Positions 57,874-64,000 of a DNA stretch of 64,000 nt are shown piece by piece (position 1 is the stretch's first letter; each line of letters starts with the position of its first letter). The position numbers and the translations under genes are program-made. The stretch spans positions 208,220,445 through 208,284,444 of the forward strand of contig CM054060.1 in assembly GCA_028641055.1 (NCBI GenBank), read 5' to 3'. The notes beneath the pieces were generated by a model. The model saw only the letters and a program-made list of their open reading frames with translations. It did no database searches and was not told the DNA's origin. This DNA comes from Alopecurus myosuroides (Eukaryota; Streptophyta; Magnoliopsida; Poales; Poaceae).

Positions 57874-58770
57874 AAACGCCACCCCTTGAAGGAATCGCGC
57901 CCCGAGATTCCTACTGAGAAAACAAAAGGTCCGGATACTTCTTGGGAAGATCCACTTGAGCTGTGACACGTGAAACACATCGTGCACATTGGATAGACGT
58001 CAGGGAATTTGCAAACCACCGGAACATTTTCAATTGAAGGAAGAGGTTTTTGTATCGAGGGTGTATAGCTGGATAGAATTTGATTCATTTGGAGAATAGA
58101 TTATCTGGCTAGAATGGTGGAACAGAGTTATTGACATCAATGCAACACCAAGAATAATCATCAATGTCAGAATCAGCAACATGAGAGTAACGAGGAAATA
58201 TGTGGCCTCCCATTAGAATTGGATTGTTCTTACTTATGTTGGAAGTCAACATTTGAGATCCCGAAGAGTGAACGGTGTTTTGATTGCTTAGTGGAACCAG
58301 AAATAGGTTGTGTGTTATGGAAAAGATTGTTGACACAAAGGAATGTGATTCTCCGGTATGAAATAACACTTTAGCTGGAATAGAGTTTAGCAGATGAACG
58401 GGGAAACTTTGATTAGACGCCGGTAGAAGAATTGGAATGGAAAACAACAACAAGATTTCAACGGACGAAAAGGAAATGTTTAGAAGAACATGATATTGAA
58501 GCAACACCGGGGAAAACGAGAACAAAACTCCTGAGGTACTACGGAAAACACAAAACACGTGAAATCCTAACTTGAAAGTTTAGATGAGAAGGGAAAAATC
58601 AACGTTGCACTTCCTTACCAGAAAAAGGGAGGGTGGGTGGGGAAAGAAGAAAAATGACAGAATTCCTACTCTCACGTTTCATTTTTCCTGTATAGCTACA
58701 AAATAGTTTTCTAGACTAACCTGCGACCAGTAAAAAGGGATCCTACAGGCAGACAGGCTCTGATACCATT
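57874..58770 (-). mobile_element. T4 internal segment 2 (897 bp)
   Basis: The same mosaic as internal 1, differing at about six bases that I can see, one of them in the polypurine tract (57881). PBS at 58752-58768. Confidence 0.85.
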
Positions 58771-61700
58771 TGTCGCACCCTGATTTCTAGGGGATACTCA
58801 CCGTACGAACTGGATAGCAGATGCTTGGATTATGGGGCATAACTGCTCCCACGTCCCAGCTTCCTGGTAGGCCTGCGCTTATGCGCGACAACACAAGCCC
58901 TGCTATTCCATCGTCGATGTAAACTATCCACTAGAGATCAAAGGCACTTCCGTCGACGTACTTCAAACCATACACACATGGTACGTCAACGGCGTTTAAC
59001 AAGTGATATCATAACAGATCTCTACGACACAAAAGATTGAAATAAGTTGCAAATGGCTCTCATTAGAGCAGAGATAGCAAATACAATCATTCAGAGGGCA
59101 CACGCCCCAACAATACATCATTACAATACAGCGGAAGCATTCAACATGTCTGAGTACAGACAAGAACCAAATAGGCCTAAGAGGCCGGAAACAAACAGAC
59201 GGAGCCCATCCACGAAGTCTCGGATCCTGCCCGGGTCCGCTATCTACTCGTCAGCAGTCTCGTCATACTCCACGTAATAGCCACCATGTGGATCCTCGGA
59301 AACGTCGTCTGCGTAAAACCACAGCCCCAAAGGGGTCAGTACATAAACGTACTGGCAAGCAAGACTCACAGTTCACCAAAGTGTAACCCGTCAACACCAA
59401 GCACAGATGCCTTGGGTTCAACGGAAGAGAGGGGATATAAAAGATGCTGCAACTGGCTGCGCTAACCAACTACAGAGATTCTACCACTTCCGGCTAACAG
59501 AAAGGAGATAAGATCGAGGATTGTAACCAACTGAAAGATAACTTCAAACAAACCCATCCTGGATCTCGCCCCTTATCCAAAGAAGCAATCCGAGGATAAC
59601 TCACACAGTTGAAATAATGATGGTTCAAATTATTGTGTCAATAAGCCTATTACTAGTCAAGTTATTAATCATTGGGTGTAAAGTTGTTGATCATTAGTTT
59701 TAAGTTGTCCTGAGTACTTGTTAGCCAGTACTTTCACCAAGTAATCCATAACCGCGGAAAACACGACTTCTCGAGAAGATTATCCCTGCAGGGTTGCACC
59801 AATTTGGCCGTACACTCATGAATATCCCGCCAGATGGGATGCCTCCCACCAAGCGGGGCACTCAACACAACCAACCATTCTTCGCATCAAGCCCAAAGAA
59901 CCTTGGGCGCACGGCTAATCAAGCCCCGAAGAAAAGGGACCCTCATAGCACTCTAAGACCGTGTCCCCCTATATGCCGACTACAAAAGTTCCACCCTGGC
60001 CTGGGCTCGCAAAAACATGCATGCGGCAAATGGAAAACACGAACTAAATGAGGCGATTTGGACGAGATGCGAATCAGGTCAAGTTGAGGGGGGCGCCCAT
60101 ACTCGCTTCCCAAATGCGGGTAGTGCGCTCATCATGGATCAGTAGACAAGACCCTTTTCCTATTAGGGTCGACACTAGCAGGCTTCAAAACCTCTCATGG
60201 GCCTCCTGCCGGTGCCTTATCATCAAATTTATTATTAATAGTAACATTAGCATGATTGATTGATTAAACATCGAGCCCCCAGAACATAATAGAGATAGTA
60301 ACAGAAAGTAACGGGTAACAGACTCGAGCAAAACAACCTAAGCATGCTAGTAAGACACGGGCTCAACCAAAGGGGTGATAGGATTGGAGGTGAGGCAATA
60401 TCATGGTTCAGGGTATCATGTGATAGGTTCGTAACAGAAACAACTACCACTAAGGCTAGCAGAAAAGATTCAACGGAAAGTATCGGTAACCAATGTTGAA
60501 AGGAACACAGTGGTTCATGTGAGTGATAACTTGCCTGCAAAACCCAGTAGCCTGGTACTGAGCTAAATCCTTAGAAGGGGTGTCGTAAGTATCGTCGGTC
60601 TCAACGTCGTCGTGTATCCGAGAAGAAGCAAACAAACAAGGCAGAAATATAAACAATCAATATCATGGCATTGTGCACAATCAAGATGATGCATGACAGT
60701 TTAATTGATGCATCCAAAGGAAATAGTTGACAAGATAGAAACAGGATTAAATGGACCCATATGCAATGGGATTGCATATGGAAAGCCCATGAATTATGGT
60801 TGAATTAATTGCTTTACAACTAATCATCATATGAAAGTGGATTAGCATGATGCATGGATGAGGAAAACAACAAAATAACAACAATAGAACCAAATGGAAA
60901 TAAGGCTTAACAAGTTTAGAAATTCATTTATTAAGTTATGGAATTTTGGTTTCTTAGAGGTGTCACACAAGCATTTGTTGTTTTCACCACTTTTAATTGT
61001 TCAAAATAGATAACAAAGTTTATATTTGAAAAGAAAACAAGATTTTAGTTGGAATACATGTTTCACTTGTTGAAAAAGGATTTCAAATAAATTATTTATG
61101 AATTAAACAAGTTAAACAAGAATTAAATGAATTTAATTCAAACATGAACTTATTTGAATTTTTATTTGTTCAAAACATTAAACCAAATTCATATTTCAAA
61201 AGTTTATACTTTTAGGGCTTGAAAACATATTTTATATGTCCCAAAAGAATTTGTTTTGATCAAGTTATGAATTTAGCAATATTAAATGATTTAAACAAGG
61301 TTTAAATCATTTAACCAATTTTAATTATTCAAAACATGAAACAAATTTTATATTTGGAAAGAGGGTTTAATTTTGCATGGAAAACATATTTCATTTGTGG
61401 AAATTGGATTTAAAATGAGCAAGTTATTATTTTGGCAATTTTAAATGCAATAAACAAGAAACAATTGTTTTCAGCAATTTAAATTATTCAAAACAGCAAA
61501 CAAAATTTATATTTGGAAAGTACATGAAAAATTGATTGGAAAACATATTTGGTTTGTGAAATTTGGAATTTTTATGAACAAGTTATGAATTTTGCAAGTT
61601 TAAGTGAATTTGACAAGTTTTCAAATATTGCACCAATTTAAAATATTCAAAACAGTAAACAAATTTTATATTTGGATAGAACATTTAATTTGGGACAGAA

Positions 61701-63541
61701 AACATATTTAAAAAGTTAAAATTGGGGTTAAAATGAATTTGTTATGCATTTTAGAATTATAGGGTGCAAATCTGCCATTTTTAAACCATTAGGGACTTAG
61801 AAATAAATATTACAGGGGCTAGAATAAGTTGCAAGGGCCTAATGGTGATTATCAGGAAGTTTCTGTACCAATCCATTGGGAAAAAAAATGTTTGTTTTAA
61901 TTGTGGGAGGGGGGATTCGATCCCCCCACCTCCTGGTGGCGCAAGGGAACCTGAACCAGATGGGCTATGCGATGTGTGTTGACAGAGAACGGGCTCGGGG
62001 GTGTATGTGTTTCTGTTTTCGGGGTTAACTGAATCTCTAACTGAACCAGGTACCGCACCTGTTAACTGAACCTGTCGCGGTTTTTGGTTTCTGTAACAGA
62101 TATCGCAGCGAGCAGCAGGGCGATGATCGCCGGTGGCCTGCTTGCAGCGAGCGCGGGAGGGCGGCGCCGTGCTTGCGGGCCGTGGCCGGGGCAGGCCGCC
62201 GTGCGAGACGCATAGAGGAGGAGGGAAACTAGGAAGGGGCGACTCACCTCGGGAGGAAACGGAGGAGGGGGTCGGTGGTGATGGAGGTCGAGGAAGCGAC
62301 GATGGCCGGCGACTCGGGCACTCTCCCACCTCCAAGCCTTCACCAAACATGACGAGAACGAGGGGATGGTTCCATTCCCCTCGTCGGTTGCTCCTCGAGG
62401 TGGCCGGAGATGGAAAAGTGGCGGTGGTCTGACGGCGGTGTGGTGTTGCAGGGTTCAGACAACGAAAAGAAATAGCAGAGAGGTGATCGGGGGAAGAGGA
62501 AGAAGGGATGGCGGCTGGGGGAGAAGGGTTAGGGTTAGCTGCGATCGGAGGAGGAGGGGGATATATGGAGGGAGTAGTTCCCGTACGGCAAGCCATCGGG
62601 AGGGCATGGAGTGATCGGAGGGTTCTCCTGCAGTCGTACAGGTGACATCAGCCAGAGGAGGAAGAAAACAGAGCGAAAGGGGTAATGGGCCAACTGGAAA
62701 AAAAAACGGGCTGGGCTGGCTTTCTCTCTCTCCCTCTAACAGCTTTCTTTTTATTCTTTCTGTTTGTTTTTTTTTTTTTTTGCAGAAAACAATTGGAAGA
62801 AAAAGAAGGAATTTTGAGGGAGAAAAATTATGGAAAATTTTGGGTGGCTTAATTATTATATTAGCAACCATTTGACCACTTTTATTTTTCCATGAATTCA
62901 AAAATTGAGTGTTGTTTGGAATTGTTTCAAATGTGGATGATTTGAGTATTAAAATTATTATTGAAACCAAAATTTTAAATAGGGTGACCCAAATTGCTTT
63001 AATTGGAAAATAACAGGGTAAACAAAATGTTTTGGTTATTCTTTTCATACTTTCAATTTGGGTTCTGTTTGAAATGCATTCGGTTTGAATTGGAATATTT
63101 GCAAATTAATTGGTTAATGATTGAAAACAACAAGTTTAATAGGGTGAGCCCTATTATTAAATGGATAAAACATTAGAATGGTTTGGTAATTTCCATGTCT
63201 TGGAATTTGGTGATGTTTGGTGATTGCTTGAATTTGAAACCAAATTGGAATTGATTAATGGAAATAAAAGCACCATTTTATTAGTTGATCAACATGGAAT
63301 AAAATGAGAACAATTTGGTTGTTTTCACTTGTTATTTTTATTCCAAAAGTTGTAACAGAACAAGTATGAAAACATTGTTTGAGTAAGGTTTGAATTTGAG
63401 TTGTGAAAACAGTGGAAAACAAATGCAACAATTTAGAAACAAAAGCAAACCACATGGAAACAATATGATGACATGATGCAATACTTAAATAACAAGAAAT
63501 CAAACATTCTAAAGGGTAGTTTTCATACTTGGGCTGTTACA
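58771..63541 (-). mobile_element. T4 LTR 3 of 3 (5' LTR, 4771 bp)
   Basis: Near-identical to the other two, with a few single-base changes and a short T-tract length change near 62765. It ends TTGGGCTGTTACA at 63541. The next bases CATTG equal those before LTR 1. Contains the tRNA-like module at 61881-61967 with T8. Confidence 0.92.
61881..61967 (-). ncRNA. tRNA-like Pol III module in T4 LTR 3
   Basis: B box at 61913-61923, A box at 61956-61967, T8 at 61881-61888. Same as in LTR 1 with one extra T. Confidence 0.55.
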
Positions 63542-64000
63542 CATTGTTAAGGAAGCCGAGGAGAAAGTTCGTATCATTCGTGACAATCTCAAGATTGCTC
63601 AGTCTCGTCAGAAAAGCTACTATGACAGCAAGCACAGGGATATGATCTATGCACCTGGTGACAAGGCATATCTCCGTGTAACTCCCCTCAGAGGCACTCA
63701 TCGTTTCGGTGTGAAAGGAAAGCTTGCACCAAGATACATTGGTCCTTTCAACATTCTCTCAAGGCATGCGGAAAATGCCTATCGTCTTGAACTTCCAGAA
63801 AAGCTATCCAAGGTGCACGATGTGTTCCACGTGTCACAGCTCAAGAAGTGTTTCAAAGATCCAGATCGTGCAGTTGATCATGATTCCATTGAACTGCAAG
63901 ATGATCTATCTTATGAGGAGCACCCTGTTCGTATTCTCGATGAGACCGAGCGTAAGACTCGCAACAAGAGCACCAAGTTCTTGAAAGTGTAGTGGTCGCA
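63542..64000 (+). pseudogene. T2 pol continued: integrase tail and chromodomain start
   Basis: It resumes KEAEEKVRIIRDNLKIAQSR after the duplicated CATTG, followed by KSYYDSKHRDMIYAPGDKAYL, RFGVKGKLAPRYIGPF, VHDVFHVSQLKKCF and HPVRILDETERKTRNK. The chromodomain stops at a TAG (63990-63992) where T3 has Gln in FLKVQWS, so T2 pol carries a nonsense change. The window ends shortly after. Confidence 0.85.

Noticed and set aside
47429..63541. CRISPR array or tandem satellite
   Set aside because: The 5.67-kb period is explained fully by LTR and internal units with PBS, polypurine tract and target duplication.

Overview
The window is intergenic DNA from a large, repeat-rich plant genome. It is most likely a grass, and a Triticeae-like species is my best guess. 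The grounds are nested Ty3/gypsy LTR retrotransposons with 3.4-4.8 kb LTRs, a Helitron with the grass-type 5' terminus TCTCTACTACC, GC-rich monocot-style gene fragments, and CRM-like, Tekay-like and Tat-like retroelement proteins. I see no intact host gene. Nearly every base can be assigned to a mobile element.

Layout. (1) 1-4357 is the 5' part of a minus-strand chromovirus (CRM-like gag and protease, PBS, 967-bp LTR) that runs off the left edge. It sits in (2) the 3' LTR of a minus-strand element with 3.66-kb LTRs and a 476-bp internal region (4358-9038). A 149-bp hAT-like MITE lies in its 5' LTR. (3) 9039-15576 is the remnant of a Tat-type element: a plus-strand coiled-coil ORF split by a solo LTR (9528-12914, TSD ACAAG/ACAAT), a non-coding stretch, and a minus-strand protease fragment. 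(4) At 15577 a Tekay-like chromovirus, T1 (plus), has inserted into that protease. T1 shows its 5' LTR, PBS, an extra ORF (ORF0) and gag up to 22512.

(5) T2, a second Tekay-like element (plus), inserted in T1 gag at 22513. Its 5' LTR (22513-31479) is split by a ~4.5-kb Helitron (22693-27180) carrying fragments resembling plastid LTO1/VKOR and EGY3 genes. Most of the T2 internal region is deleted at a junction near 31500. Its pol resumes at 46036-47428 and 63542-64000. (6) T3 (31508-46035, minus) is a nearly complete Tekay-like element inserted in T2 pol. It has a truncated 3' LTR, gag-pol with one frameshift, ORF0, PBS and a 5' LTR. (7) T4 (47429-63541, minus) is a triple-LTR element (LTR-int-LTR-int-LTR) with a perfect CATTG target duplication, also inserted in T2 pol. 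Its 897-bp internal segments are deletion mosaics of the T3 type.

The most interesting observation is inside the LTRs. Both long-LTR lineages (the 3.4-3.7 kb family and the T1-T4 Tekay-like family) carry, downstream of the TATA box, a tRNA-like module: a Pol III A box, a B box at exact tRNA spacing, and a T4-T8 run on the same strand. The T lineage adds a covarying hairpin, a two-exon acidic reading frame that stays open across a GC-AG intron, and a stem-loop with TGACGTAC arms near the LTR end. These suggest that the long LTRs are composite regulatory or RNA modules. All of this is read by eye and was not run through any program.
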